IMG/VR virus record: IMGVR_UViG_3300027754_000061
Span: 28,638 to 92,637 of that record
Origin: a virus
Length of the DNA: 64,000 bases
Reading direction: 5' to 3' (one strand)
Shown here: piece after piece, positions 51,419 to 59,935 of the stretch
Layout: every line of letters starts with the position of its first letter
Position numbering within the stretch: position 1 is the stretch's first letter
The notes under the pieces: model-generated
Told to the model about the DNA's origin: nothing
What the model saw: only the letters and a program-made list of their open reading frames with translations
Databases searched by the model: none
Position numbers and translations under genes: made by a program

Positions 51419-52189
51419 ATGAATCCAACTCTGATAGTAGGTTGCAGTTTTGCTGGCATCGCAGCAGGATATTCTCATCCGGCTCCTACAGTCAATCTGG
51501 AACGATTTCATTTTTTTGGAGATGCTGCTGCGGGCAACAGGGCCATTGCAGCCCGATTACGACACCAACTGCCCAGGGGCAAATACGATCATGTGTTAGT
51601 CATGTGGTCCGGAATAAACCGCATAGACATTCCAATTGAAAAAATTGTGCATGAAAAATTGCCGGACACGTATCCATATGTGTCAGTATTGGAAGATTGG
51701 GCCTGGTACCTATCCGGTGGCATGGGCAGCAGTTGGCAGTCAGATGACCACTGTCCAATACAGGTTAAGTCTCAATTCCGAGAGCAGTATGTGAATCAGA
51801 CATCAAGATCTGCCACAGATTCCACGCTGGCAGCTATCTTGGAAACACAAGAACTGCTGAATTCTCGCGATGTGAATTATAGCATGTGTTTTATATACGA
51901 TGTGCATCAGAGTTACGAGGAAGTGGTGGACAAGGTGACCAACACCCGTCGCCGCAACATAGGCACAGATCGTTGGCCACGTTGGTTGGCATTGGAACAT
52001 TGTCTTGGCAAAATAGACACCACATCCACTTTGTACAGCATGGTAGATTGGACCAAATTCACAGTACCAGTGCCGCCATATGAATACTGTGCCGAACGCA
52101 ATCTGTTGCAGATTGATAAATTCCACCCCACCAGTTTTGGTATGGCCGAATGGTTTGAAACACAAGTGGGATTCAACATAACCAGTTGA
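51419..52189 (+). CDS. SGNH/GDSL-like hydrolase
   Basis: The 256-residue protein has the four SGNH blocks in weak form: LIVGCSFAGIAAGY (block I, Ser in GCSF, about 4-17), DAAAGNRAIAARL (block II, Gly-Asn), VMWSGINRID (block III, usually GxND) and KFHPTSFGMAEWFE near the end (block V, His in FHPT). Together these suggest an esterase, perhaps a carbohydrate deacetylase. ATG at 51419 follows the gp13 stop at once; a TTG at 51413 is also in frame. It may act on the host surface glycan. Confidence 0.62.
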   Translation: MNPTLIVGCSFAGIAAGYSHPAPTVNLERFHFFGDAAAGNRAIAARLRHQLPRGKYDHVLVMWSGINRIDIPIEKIVHEKLPDTYPYVSVLEDWAWYLSGGMGSSWQSDDHCPIQVKSQFREQYVNQTSRSATDSTLAAILETQELLNSRDVNYSMCFIYDVHQSYEEVVDKVTNTRRRNIGTDRWPRWLALEHCLGKIDTTSTLYSMVDWTKFTVPVPPYEYCAERNLLQIDKFHPTSFGMAEWFETQVGFNITS

Positions 52190-52213
52190 GTCGTTGTCGC
52201 TATAGGCATGTGT

Positions 52214-52219
52214 TATAAT
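52214..52219 (+). promoter_or_regulatory. TATAAT box 5 nt before a start codon
   Basis: An exact -10 box precedes the ATG at 52225 by 5 nt. No good -35 box is found at 16 to 18 bp; TTGTCG lies at 14 bp. The proximity to the ATG parallels the promoter at 49121. Confidence 0.5.
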
Positions 52220-52224
52220 GTGCT

Positions 52225-52749
52225 ATGGCAGATTTAATGATTGACATTGAAGGATTGGGCACTGGACCGGATACCACTATCCTGACCATTGCAGCCCAAA
52301 GTTTTGATCCTGTAGGCTCCGGCTATCATGAACGATTCTACTATGCTAGAATTGACTTAGAAAGCCAGGCCAATCGCAGCATACAACAAAGTACCATAGA
52401 CTGGTGGGCTACTCAACCAGCAGCAGCACGGGACGAAGCATTCAACGAACAAGGCCGCATACCCTTAGACCAGGCACTGGACGAGCTGGCCAAGTTTATA
52501 TGGCAAAGCAAGTTGATCTGGGCCAACGGCCCCACTTACGACATGAACATCATTGAGCATGCCTACAAAAGCTATGGCAAGCCCCTGCCCTGGCAATTCT
52601 ACGTGGTACGCGATGCCAGAACCATATATAGTTTGTGGCCCGATCTGCCTCGTCCTGCTACCAGCCATCATGCACTGGAAGATTGTCGCAGGCAGATTGA
52701 CATGTTGCAGGCAACATTGAAACATCTCAACGTCAAGGAATTAAAATGA
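52225..52749 (+). CDS. DEDD 3-prime to 5-prime exonuclease (DexA/Rv2179c-like)
   Basis: The 174-residue protein starts MADLMIDIEGLGTGPDTTIL, giving the D7 and E9 of exonuclease motif I. RSIQQSTIDWWATQPAAARD and WANGPTYDMNI (about 97-107, motif II Asp) follow, and ATSHHALEDCRRQ (about 146-158) holds the H-x(4)-D of motif III, so all DEDDh residues are present. The WW-x-Q and AR spacing is that of the Rv2179c/DexA group. T4 DexA is about 227 residues. It probably trims RNA or single-stranded DNA. Its stop overlaps the next ATG by four bases. Confidence 0.85.
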   Translation: MADLMIDIEGLGTGPDTTILTIAAQSFDPVGSGYHERFYYARIDLESQANRSIQQSTIDWWATQPAAARDEAFNEQGRIPLDQALDELAKFIWQSKLIWANGPTYDMNIIEHAYKSYGKPLPWQFYVVRDARTIYSLWPDLPRPATSHHALEDCRRQIDMLQATLKHLNVKELK

Positions 52750-53420
52750 TCATAGGCATCTGTGGATTCATAGGATCCGGCAAAGACACAGTGGCAGACT
52801 ATCTCACCAATTTTCACGAATTCCGTAGAGAAAGTTTTGCCAACAGCCTCAAAGATGCTGTGGCACAAGTTTTTGGCTGGGATAGAACCATGCTGGAAGG
52901 GCGCACAAAACAAGCCCGTGAATGGCGAGAACAATTAGATTTATGGTGGTCAGATCGTTTAAAAATGCCCGAGCTCACTCCTAGATGGGTGCTACAGCAC
53001 TGGGGCACAGAGGTATGCAGACATGGGTTCCACGACGATATCTGGATTGCCAGCTTGGAAAACAAACTGCGCCACAGCCAGGATGATGTGGTGATTTCAG
53101 ACTGTAGATTCCCAAATGAAATTGCTGCTATCAAACGTGCCGGCGGCCAAGTGGTACGTGTAGTTCGTGGGCCTGAGCCCGAATGGTACGATGCTGCACT
53201 GGCATTCAACCATGGAGAAAATGGCAACATGCGATGGGCCACTAGCAAATCACAGTTGGCACGGCTCAAGATACATGCCAGCGAAACTGCCTGGGTGGGT
53301 ACCAAGTTTGATGCTGTACTGGACAACAACGGGTCCTTGGATGACCTGTACCTACAGATACAGCAGCTGACTATACATCCGGCTCAAGATCTCCAGGCCG
53401 CCAAGGCAAGTCAGATCTAA
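52746..53420 (+). CDS. 1: deoxynucleoside monophosphate kinase
   Basis: The 224-residue protein has a P-loop GFIGSGKDTV (about 7-16), KDAVAQVFGWDRTMLEGRTK and LTPRWVLQHWGTEVCR, features of T4 gene 1-type dNMP kinases, and VVISDCRFPNEIAAIK (about 115) for base and phosphate contacts. T4 gp1 is about 241 residues. It would supply dNTP precursors for replication. It is coupled by ATGA to the exonuclease. Its last 50 bp overlap the end of the minus-strand gene 53371-53715. Confidence 0.9.
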   Translation: MIIGICGFIGSGKDTVADYLTNFHEFRRESFANSLKDAVAQVFGWDRTMLEGRTKQAREWREQLDLWWSDRLKMPELTPRWVLQHWGTEVCRHGFHDDIWIASLENKLRHSQDDVVISDCRFPNEIAAIKRAGGQVVRVVRGPEPEWYDAALAFNHGENGNMRWATSKSQLARLKIHASETAWVGTKFDAVLDNNGSLDDLYLQIQQLTIHPAQDLQAAKASQI

Positions 53421-53715
53421 GCAGCTCCTCCACACAGTTTTTGCACACTGATTTGAGATTTTTCAGTGCTGCATTGTTGAGATCACCGTCCTGGTGATAC
53501 ACCAGTATCTGGCTGGCATATCTGGCTCGGAATCCGCAGCGATCACAGCTCATCTTCTTTTTATAGCCCGCTGATTTCCAGCGCGGTTCTCGTGGTCGGA
53601 TTCCACGATTCTTCCTTGCACATGTTTCACAGCGTTTTCTATAGTGTTTGACATCTTCACGGATGTAATTCACAGCACAAGGTCGTTGGCCGCAGGCTTG
53701 GCAGATAGGTCTCAT
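53371..53715 (-). CDS. zinc-binding HNH-like protein
   Basis: The 114-residue protein has four Cys pairs: CQAC (about 6-9), CETC (about 29-32), CDRC (about 57-60) and CKNC (about 91-94). The second half, CDRCGF ... LVYHQDGDLNNAALKNLKSV with CKNC, follows the HNH/zinc-ribbon pattern H-x-D-x-D-x-N-N-x(3-6)-N-L. I know similar short proteins from T4-like phages, usually labelled hypothetical or HNH-type. It may be a homing nuclease or a DNA-binding factor. Its 3-prime end overlaps the dNMP kinase gene by 50 bp on the opposite strand, which is a large overlap for a phage gene pair. Confidence 0.75.
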   Translation of the reverse strand: MRPICQACGQRPCAVNYIREDVKHYRKRCETCARKNRGIRPREPRWKSAGYKKKMSCDRCGFRARYASQILVYHQDGDLNNAALKNLKSVCKNCVEELLRSDLPWRPGDLEPDV

Positions 53716-53719
53716 GGAT

Positions 53720-53725
53720 TATTTA
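53720..53725 (-). promoter_or_regulatory. late promoter element 4 nt before the zinc/HNH-like gene
   Basis: GGTAAATAATCC runs straight into the ATG at 53715 on the minus strand, another leaderless arrangement. Confidence 0.6.
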
Positions 53726-53777
53726 CCTATGGACCTTTGCCAAAGGGTGCTGTATCGTGGCATTTTTTGATGTTGCC

Positions 53778-53785
53778 CATAAATA
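53778..53785 (+). promoter_or_regulatory. late promoter CATAAATA for the tail sheath gene
   Basis: CATAAATA matches seven of eight bases of the T4 late consensus. An AAAGGAAA ribosome site lies between it and the ATG at 53811. Confidence 0.72.
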
Positions 53786-53810
53786 TCAGTAACTTGAAAA
53801 GGAAACCACT

Positions 53811-56800
53811 ATGGCTTTAACATCACCCGGCGTAGAAGTAATTGTAATTGACGAAAGCCAATACATTCCATCTGCGGTCAATACCGTACCTTATTTCGTG
53901 ATCGCTACCGCACAGAACAAAGTGTCCGGTGACGGCGTCACAGTAGCAGCAGGTACCACAGCAGCCAATGCTAACAAAACTTATCTCATCACCAGTCAGC
54001 GTGATCTTACTGCTACATTTGGTGTTCCATTCTTCTACAACACCACAACAGGCACTCCAATCAATGGCTATGAGCTCAATGAATATGGACTATTAGCAGC
54101 ATACAGTGCGTTAGGCGTGACCAATCGTGCGTATATCCAGCGTGCAGATATCAATCTTACTGACCTTACAGCCAGTCTAACTCGCCCAACTGGTAACCCT
54201 GCCAACGGAGCATTTTGGTTAGACACTTCGTCATCTATATGGGGTATTCAAGAGTGGAATGCAGATACAAATACTTTTGATGTCATGACTCCAATGGTAA
54301 TAACCGATACCGCCGATGTGGTAAATTACAGTGGTGGTGACTATGCACCTCAACAATCAATTGGCAGCATTGGTGACTATGCGATATCTGCTGTATCAAC
54401 GTATCTAGACGGTTATTATAAAAATAGCAGCAATACATGGGTTGCACTGGGATCTCGAGCCTGGCAAACATCGTATCCTACTATCACTGGCACAAATGCA
54501 CCCAGCAGCTTGACCGTGGGTTACAACATGTACATTAACGGCAATTTGGTCACTGTTGGTGCCACAAACACTGTGACTGGCTTTGCAGCAGTGATCAATG
54601 CAGCAGCTATCGCTGGTGTCACAGCAGCCGCGGTCAGCGGACAGCTGAACATCTATGCTAATTCTCTTGCCACCAGCGATGGATCCACTGCCGGTGAAGG
54701 ACATGTGGTCATTCAACCAGGACCAAATAGTGGTGCAGCATTGTTGACTACTTTAGGTATAACCGAAGGTGAGTACTACACACCTATCTATTTCCCAGGA
54801 TATAGTTACCAAGCACCACGTTGGAGAACCACAGATGATGTTCCGCGGCCAACTGGCTCTGTATGGAATAATCTCAGTGCTGCAAATAATGGCATTTCTT
54901 TATCACTTAAAAGTTATAGTACCGCATTGGATTTATGGATTGCACAAGCTGTTCCAGCATATTCAAGTGACCTAACAGCAATCTTTGGATTAGATCCAAC
55001 TGGAGGAGGCAAAAATATTCCTGTTGGCACAACCTACGTAGCTTATGATTCTGAACAGGTAACATATACTCCCAATGAAGTTATGTCACTTCAAATTTTT
55101 GAACGTATAGCATTAGGTGCCACCATTGTGACAGGAACAACCACTCCGACTGGAACTGCATTTGTTGTGGGAAATACTTTTAATCTGCGAGGTTCTGAAC
55201 CCGGATCATCAGCAGCCAATTCCGCAACAGTAACTATTGGCGGCACTGGTACTGTGGCTGACTTTATCAGCGCAGTCAGTGCCGCTGCTATCCCATACGT
55301 GAGCGCTAGTGTAAATTCTGCAGGCAATATCGTATTCACCCATAGTCAAGGTGGTGTTATCCAGCTTCAAAATCTCACTGGAACGCCAATAACAACTGCT
55401 GGTTTCAGCACCAGTACTCCCAAAGTAAAACCATCTAGCTCAACCAGTGGAAGATTAGTGCTCAGCAACTTTGTGACTTCACCATTGTTCACCTACACCG
55501 CAAGCGACACATCACCGTACCAAAGTCCAGCTGACGGACGCATGTGGTACTACAGTTCTGTGGATGATTGCGATATCATGATCCAAGACAATGGAACATG
55601 GCAAGGTTATCAAAACGTCAGCAATGATGTCCGTGGATACGATCTTACAAACACAAATGCGTCAGGACCGATTGTATCAGCTACTGCACCTGTCACACAA
55701 AATGACACAGCAGAATCACCATTGGTTTATGGTGACCTATGGGTGGATACCGGCGACCTAGAAAACTATCCTAAACTGTATCGTTGGGAATCAGCCAGCG
55801 GCATTGATCAATGGGTAGAAATCAATACCACAGACCAGACCACTCAAGATGGTATCTTGTTTGCAGATGCTCGTTGGGCACCAAACGGCACTACAGATCC
55901 TGTGGCTGACCCATTGCCCACTATAACCAGCTTGCTGGTAAGTGATTATTTAGATCCAGATGCGCCCGATCCTGCATTGTATCCACAGGGCATGTTGCTA
56001 TGGAACACACGTCGCAGCGGATACAATGTGAAGACTTTCCAACTGAATTACTTCACTACCACAGCTACCGACTACAGCATCAGTGCATATTCGAGCACTA
56101 CCGCCTATGCTGTGAATGACTTTGTTAGCTACAACAACGGCATCTATGTGGCCACTGCTGCTGGCACAGGGAATGCTCCAAGCAACACAGCGTACTGGGA
56201 TGAGATTGTGCTCAACACTTGGCTCACAGCGTCTGGCAATCGTCCAAACGGCGCCATGTATGGTGGTCGCCTGGCCCAACGCAAGATGGTGGTTGCTGCA
56301 ATGAAGAGTGGTATTGATACCAGTTTAGCTGCTAGAGAAGAACAGAATCAGTACAACTTGATTGCTACACCAGCATATCCTGAACTGACTCCAAACATGA
56401 TTGCACTCAGCAACGAACGCAACAACACATTGTTCGTGGTTGCAGATACTCCCATGCGTTTAGGACCAGATGGCAACAGCTTGGTTGATTGGGCTACCAA
56501 CAACAACGGACTAGGCCTGCCAACAGAAGATGGCAACAGCAGCACCAGTAACTATGCCGGAGCGTTCTATCCCAGTTGCTTGACCAACGACCTGGGCGGA
56601 AACACAGTGGTACAACCTCCAAGCCACATGATGGTTCGCACTATCTTGCGTTCAGACGCTGTGAGTTATCCATGGTTGGCCCCGGCAGGAACACGTCGCG
56701 GTGTGGTGGATAATGCCACAGCCATTGGTTATATCAACGCTACCACTGGCGAATTCACACAGATTGGTGTGAGCCAAAGTGTGCGAGATATCCTGTATGA

Positions 56801-57209
56801 ACGCAACATCAATCCGATCACGTTCATTCCAGGAATTGGTATTACCAACTTTGGTAACAAGACTACCACAACCACAACCACAGCGTTGGATCGTATCAAC
56901 GTGGCACGACTGGTTTGCTTCTTGCGTGGCCGATTGGAAGAAGTTGGTAAGTTGTTCTTGTTTGAACCTAACGATCAGATCACACGTAATTCTATCGCCA
57001 ATCTGTGCAACAGCTTGATGATTGACTTGGTAGCCAAACGCGCGATTTATGACTACCTGGTGGTATGTGACTTGAGCAATAACACTCCTGCACGTATTGA
57101 CAGGAACGAGCTGTGGGTGGACATTGCTATCGAACCAGTGAAGGCTGTGGAGTTTATCTACATTCCTCTGCGCATCAAGAACACTGGTGCAATTGCTGCT
57201 GGTACGTAA
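53811..57209 (+). CDS. 18: tail sheath protein gp18, enlarged
   Basis: The 1,132-residue protein has a sheath start (MALTSPGVEVIVIDESQYIP) and a sheath end (TRNSIANLCNSLMIDLVAKR ... RIDRNELWVDIAIEPVKAVE with FIYIPLRI). T4 gp18 is about 659 residues. The extra length is in the middle and includes repeated beta domains: LTVGYNMYINGNLVTVGATN (about 230) and NTFNLRGSEPGSSAANSATV (about 455), and a CBM5/12-like stretch, YSSTTAYAVNDFVSYNNGIY with VATAAG and TAYWDEI (about 763-805). These should face outward on the contracted or extended tail. A late promoter and good ribosome site precede it. Confidence 0.9.
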   Translation: MALTSPGVEVIVIDESQYIPSAVNTVPYFVIATAQNKVSGDGVTVAAGTTAANANKTYLITSQRDLTATFGVPFFYNTTTGTPINGYELNEYGLLAAYSALGVTNRAYIQRADINLTDLTASLTRPTGNPANGAFWLDTSSSIWGIQEWNADTNTFDVMTPMVITDTADVVNYSGGDYAPQQSIGSIGDYAISAVSTYLDGYYKNSSNTWVALGSRAWQTSYPTITGTNAPSSLTVGYNMYINGNLVTVGATNTVTGFAAVINAAAIAGVTAAAVSGQLNIYANSLATSDGSTAGEGHVVIQPGPNSGAALLTTLGITEGEYYTPIYFPGYSYQAPRWRTTDDVPRPTGSVWNNLSAANNGISLSLKSYSTALDLWIAQAVPAYSSDLTAIFGLDPTGGGKNIPVGTTYVAYDSEQVTYTPNEVMSLQIFERIALGATIVTGTTTPTGTAFVVGNTFNLRGSEPGSSAANSATVTIGGTGTVADFISAVSAAAIPYVSASVNSAGNIVFTHSQGGVIQLQNLTGTPITTAGFSTSTPKVKPSSSTSGRLVLSNFVTSPLFTYTASDTSPYQSPADGRMWYYSSVDDCDIMIQDNGTWQGYQNVSNDVRGYDLTNTNASGPIVSATAPVTQNDTAESPLVYGDLWVDTGDLENYPKLYRWESASGIDQWVEINTTDQTTQDGILFADARWAPNGTTDPVADPLPTITSLLVSDYLDPDAPDPALYPQGMLLWNTRRSGYNVKTFQLNYFTTTATDYSISAYSSTTAYAVNDFVSYNNGIYVATAAGTGNAPSNTAYWDEIVLNTWLTASGNRPNGAMYGGRLAQRKMVVAAMKSGIDTSLAAREEQNQYNLIATPAYPELTPNMIALSNERNNTLFVVADTPMRLGPDGNSLVDWATNNNGLGLPTEDGNSSTSNYAGAFYPSCLTNDLGGNTVVQPPSHMMVRTILRSDAVSYPWLAPAGTRRGVVDNATAIGYINATTGEFTQIGVSQSVRDILYERNINPITFIPGIGITNFGNKTTTTTTTALDRINVARLVCFLRGRLEEVGKLFLFEPNDQITRNSIANLCNSLMIDLVAKRAIYDYLVVCDLSNNTPARIDRNELWVDIAIEPVKAVEFIYIPLRIKNTGAIAAGT

Positions 57210-57220
57210 TGATCAAAGTT

Positions 57221-57242
57221 AGAGGCTGATTTTTCAGCCTCT
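57221..57242 (+). other. stem-loop after the sheath gene
   Basis: AGAGGCTGA and TCAGCCTCT form a perfect 9 bp stem around TTTT, 11 bp after the gp18 stop. There is no T run behind it, so it is a weak terminator or an mRNA 3-prime end stabiliser between sheath and tube transcripts. Confidence 0.6.
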
Positions 57243-57251
57243 TCTCAAAGG

Positions 57252-57257
57252 TAAATA
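57252..57257 (+). promoter_or_regulatory. late promoter element for the tail tube gene
   Basis: GGTAAATAAAC lies about 22 nt before the ATG at 57279, with AGGAGAG as ribosome site between them. This is the most conventional late promoter layout in the window. Confidence 0.75.
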
Positions 57258-57278
57258 AACATATAGGAGAGATAACAA

Positions 57279-57920
57279 ATGGCAGTTTCATCATTACAGC
57301 GCATGACAGTACCCTTGGCAAGTGACCAGAGCTCATCAACCCAAGGCTTGTTGATGCCTAAACTCAGATATCGCTTTAGAGTGATGTTTGATAACTTTGG
57401 TGTTTCAACACCCACAACTGAATTGACCAAACAGGTAATCAGTTTTGCACGACCAAATCTTAGTTTTGAAGAAATATTAGTGCCAATCTACAACAGCACA
57501 CTGAAATTGGCCGGACGTCATAGCTGGACAGATACAGTGTGTGAAGTGCGTGATGATGCTTCCAACTCAGTGTCTAAACTGGTTGGCGAACAGCTACAGA
57601 AGCAGATGGACTTCCTGGAGATGTCCAGTGCTGCCAGTGGTATCGACTACAAGTTTGTCACAAGATTTGAAATATTAGACGGTGGCAACGGAGCCAGCAC
57701 ACCGGTGGTGTTGGAATCTTGGGAACTGTATGGCTGCTACCTCAAAGCTGCGGACTACGGTGCTATGAATTATGGCACCAACGAAGCAGTCACAGTGAGT
57801 ATGACAATTGCTTATGACAATGCTGCTCAGCTTGGTCCCAACGGTCTCACTGACTCGGGCATTGGTGGTGTGATTGGCAGAACAATAGGCGACGTGGTAA
57901 CAGGCGCTGGCGCAGCGTAA
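57279..57920 (+). CDS. 19: tail tube protein gp19
   Basis: The 213-residue protein has the tail tube pattern MPKLRYRFRVMFDNFG (about 26-41), QVISFARPNLSFEEILVPIY, STLKLAGRHSWTDTVCEVRD and SWELYGCYLKAADYGAMNYG then NEAVTVSMTIAYDNA. T4 gp19 is about 163 residues, so there is an N-terminal extension of about 20 residues and a C-terminal Gly-rich tail. It polymerises to form the inner tube. It follows the sheath gene as in T4. Confidence 0.9.
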   Translation: MAVSSLQRMTVPLASDQSSSTQGLLMPKLRYRFRVMFDNFGVSTPTTELTKQVISFARPNLSFEEILVPIYNSTLKLAGRHSWTDTVCEVRDDASNSVSKLVGEQLQKQMDFLEMSSAASGIDYKFVTRFEILDGGNGASTPVVLESWELYGCYLKAADYGAMNYGTNEAVTVSMTIAYDNAAQLGPNGLTDSGIGGVIGRTIGDVVTGAGAA

Positions 57921-57925
57921 CGCTC

Positions 57926-59110
57926 GTGGGCAGTTTTGGCCAAGATTTTGCCAAGGGATTCTTTGGTGGCGCAGATGGTGTACGTGATTACACCCACGCC
58001 AGCAAAGTATTCAGGAGCAATGCATATGAACTTAAACCAAGATTTAAGTTTCTCTTCCATGTTACATTCACAGTCAATGTTGAACAGATACCAGCATTGA
58101 ATGCCATATTTGCGTCTGACGATATAACCAATCTAAGCTATGTGGTCAAGACAGCAACCTTGCCCACGTACAGCATCGATACATCTACTCTGAATCAATA
58201 CAATCGCAAAAGAGTTATACAGACCAAAGTCAAATACAATCCGGTCACTATCACTTTCCATGACGACGGTGGCGATGTGGCACGTAACATGTGGTACAAT
58301 TATTTTCTCTACTACTACAAAGATTCCAGCCAGAAATATGGCAGCATAGCCAACACCAATGGTAGTGCGGGGCAAAGTGGCAACAAACAAAACGGCTTTG
58401 GTGGATGGGAAAGAGATATCTACAATACTCGTCAGACCACTGACTGGGGATTCATCGGTGAGAGCTATGGCGACGGAACTAACTCATCAACATCAGCTAC
58501 AGGAAAACCTCCGTTCTTCAAAGACATACGCATAGCTGGATTTGACAAAAATCACAAATATGCAGAATATGTGCTGATCAATCCGTTGATTACGGCCTGG
58601 CAACATGACACGTATGATTATGCACAGGCCGGCGGCCTCATGCAGAATAGCATGACAATTGATTACGAAACAGTCAAATACTACAACAAAGCGCCCAACA
58701 GTTCGGCACCGGGATTTGGAAAAAATTCTACTCACTACGATCAAACCACAAGCCCAATTGCTCGTCCGGGATCTACCAATAGCATTTTTGGTCAAGGTGG
58801 CTTGTTAGACACTGTGGACGGAATAGCAGAAGATCTCAGTTCGGGTTCGGTGTTAGGATTAATTGGAGCAGCACAAAAAGCCGGCACATTCTACAATACC
58901 AACAAGAAAGCCGGTGGACTCAAGGCACTGATAGTCAACGAAACAGTTGCATTGGGCAAAGATGCTTTAAAACAAGCATTGCCGGGTGCAGTACGTGCAG
59001 CGGCCAACAAGGCCGATGGTTGGGTATTTCCTACTGCGCAGACCAACACCTGGCTTAATTCTACTAATGGTCCACAAACTCCGCTGACACAACGTGCAGG
59101 ATTGAGATAA
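57926..59110 (+). CDS. tube initiator or second tube-like protein (gp54/gp19-like)
   Basis: The 394-residue protein starts at GTG (57926), five bases after gp19, with no clear ribosome site, so it is likely translated by reinitiation. It has a tube-like domain (about 25-230) with YELKPRFKFLFHVTFTVN, YVVKTATLPTYSIDTSTLNQ and TKVKYNPVTITFHDDGGDVA, then KYAEYVLINPLITAWQHDTY and SMTIDYETVKYYN, a layout close to that of gp54 and of gp19-like proteins that start tube growth on the baseplate. The C-terminal third is low in complexity with SIFGQGGLLDTVDGIAEDLS. T4 gp54 is about 320 residues. Confidence 0.62.
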   Translation: MGSFGQDFAKGFFGGADGVRDYTHASKVFRSNAYELKPRFKFLFHVTFTVNVEQIPALNAIFASDDITNLSYVVKTATLPTYSIDTSTLNQYNRKRVIQTKVKYNPVTITFHDDGGDVARNMWYNYFLYYYKDSSQKYGSIANTNGSAGQSGNKQNGFGGWERDIYNTRQTTDWGFIGESYGDGTNSSTSATGKPPFFKDIRIAGFDKNHKYAEYVLINPLITAWQHDTYDYAQAGGLMQNSMTIDYETVKYYNKAPNSSAPGFGKNSTHYDQTTSPIARPGSTNSIFGQGGLLDTVDGIAEDLSSGSVLGLIGAAQKAGTFYNTNKKAGGLKALIVNETVALGKDALKQALPGAVRAAANKADGWVFPTAQTNTWLNSTNGPQTPLTQRAGLR

Positions 59111-59113
59111 TCA

Positions 59114-59476
59114 ATGACCACTGTCAATACCACCAACTACAATATTGATCAGACTGTGAGAGTGTTTGATAGATTCTACGCCTACGACACCAATGTTCCT
59201 GTGGCTGAATATGACATCGTGTATAGTTTTTTCCTGAAAGAGATGACTTTGCCACGCACCGCAGGTAACTTTACTGTGAGCTTGTTCCGTGTGGCCGAAC
59301 TGACCAATATCCCTGTTTTGACATTATTGCAGGGATTTACAGGCCAAGGCAACGGTGTAAATCTCAATATTTCGTTGGCATACTACTTGAATCTCATACG
59401 TGATCGAGCAACATTGCTGGGCGTGGGCGTAGCAGTGACACCCAATTTTTATCCTGCACAAGCGGTGTTGCAATGA
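59114..59476 (+). CDS. small virion structural protein, unknown
   Basis: The 120-residue protein starts MTTVNTTNYNIDQTVRVFDR and has YDIVYSFFLKEMTLPRTAGN and IPVLTLLQGFTGQGNGVNLN. I recall similar unnamed proteins near gp4 in T4-like phages. It overlaps the gp4 gene by four bases (ATGA) and follows the tube-like gene after three, so it belongs to the tail/head completion operon. No motif points to a function. Confidence 0.7.
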   Translation: MTTVNTTNYNIDQTVRVFDRFYAYDTNVPVAEYDIVYSFFLKEMTLPRTAGNFTVSLFRVAELTNIPVLTLLQGFTGQGNGVNLNISLAYYLNLIRDRATLLGVGVAVTPNFYPAQAVLQ

Positions 59477-59907
59477 GTCACTGGGCACAGGGCAAATACG
59501 AAGTTCAAAACGCAGCCAAATATGTGGGCAACGGTATTCCCAGATATCGTTCAGGCTGGGAGCTCAGCTTCATGAGATTTTGTGACAGCAATGACCATAT
59601 TCTGCAATGGGCCAGCGAAAGCATCGCCATTCCATACCGCAATCCTGTCACAGGAAAGATGTCACGGTACATTCCGGATTTCTTGGTAAGCTACAGAACC
59701 AAAGACAACACCATGCGTGCCGAGTTGATTGAGATCAAACCCAAAAAGCAAAGTGTGGTTGAAAGCAAGATGACCAGTCGGGACCGCGCAGTAGTAGCAG
59801 TGAACTATGCCAAGTGGGACCAAGCAATGAAATGGTGCAAACACAATGGTCTCAGTTTCAGAGTTATCACTGAATTAGACATGTTCCATAACGGTAGATC
59901 TAAATAA
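59473..59907 (+). CDS. 4: head completion protein gp4 (nuclease-like)
   Basis: The 144-residue protein follows T4 gp4 closely: IPRYRSGWELSFMRFCDSND (about 22-41), ILQWASESIAIPYRNPVTGK (about 43-62), then YIPDFLVSYR and AELIEIKPKKQ, which give the D and the E-x-K of a PD-(D/E)XK nuclease fold. T4 gp4 is about 150 residues. It completes heads after packaging and may trim DNA. Its stop codon overlaps a TAAATA element at 59901-59906. Confidence 0.9.
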   Translation: MSHWAQGKYEVQNAAKYVGNGIPRYRSGWELSFMRFCDSNDHILQWASESIAIPYRNPVTGKMSRYIPDFLVSYRTKDNTMRAELIEIKPKKQSVVESKMTSRDRAVVAVNYAKWDQAMKWCKHNGLSFRVITELDMFHNGRSK

Positions 59908-59925
59908 GCCATGCAGTGCAGCCAC

Positions 59926-59931
59926 TAAATA
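59926..59931 (+). promoter_or_regulatory. late promoter element 4 nt before gp16
   Basis: ACTAAATATGGC runs into the ATG at 59936. A second TAAATA lies at 59901-59906 over the gp4 stop. GCCAT (59908-59912) and ATGGC (59931-59935) form a 5 bp inverted repeat around the element. Confidence 0.6.
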
Positions 59932-59935
59932 TGGC

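Noticed and set aside
57221-57242. Strong rho-independent terminator after the sheath gene
   Set aside because: The stem is good but no T run follows, so it is listed only as a stem-loop.
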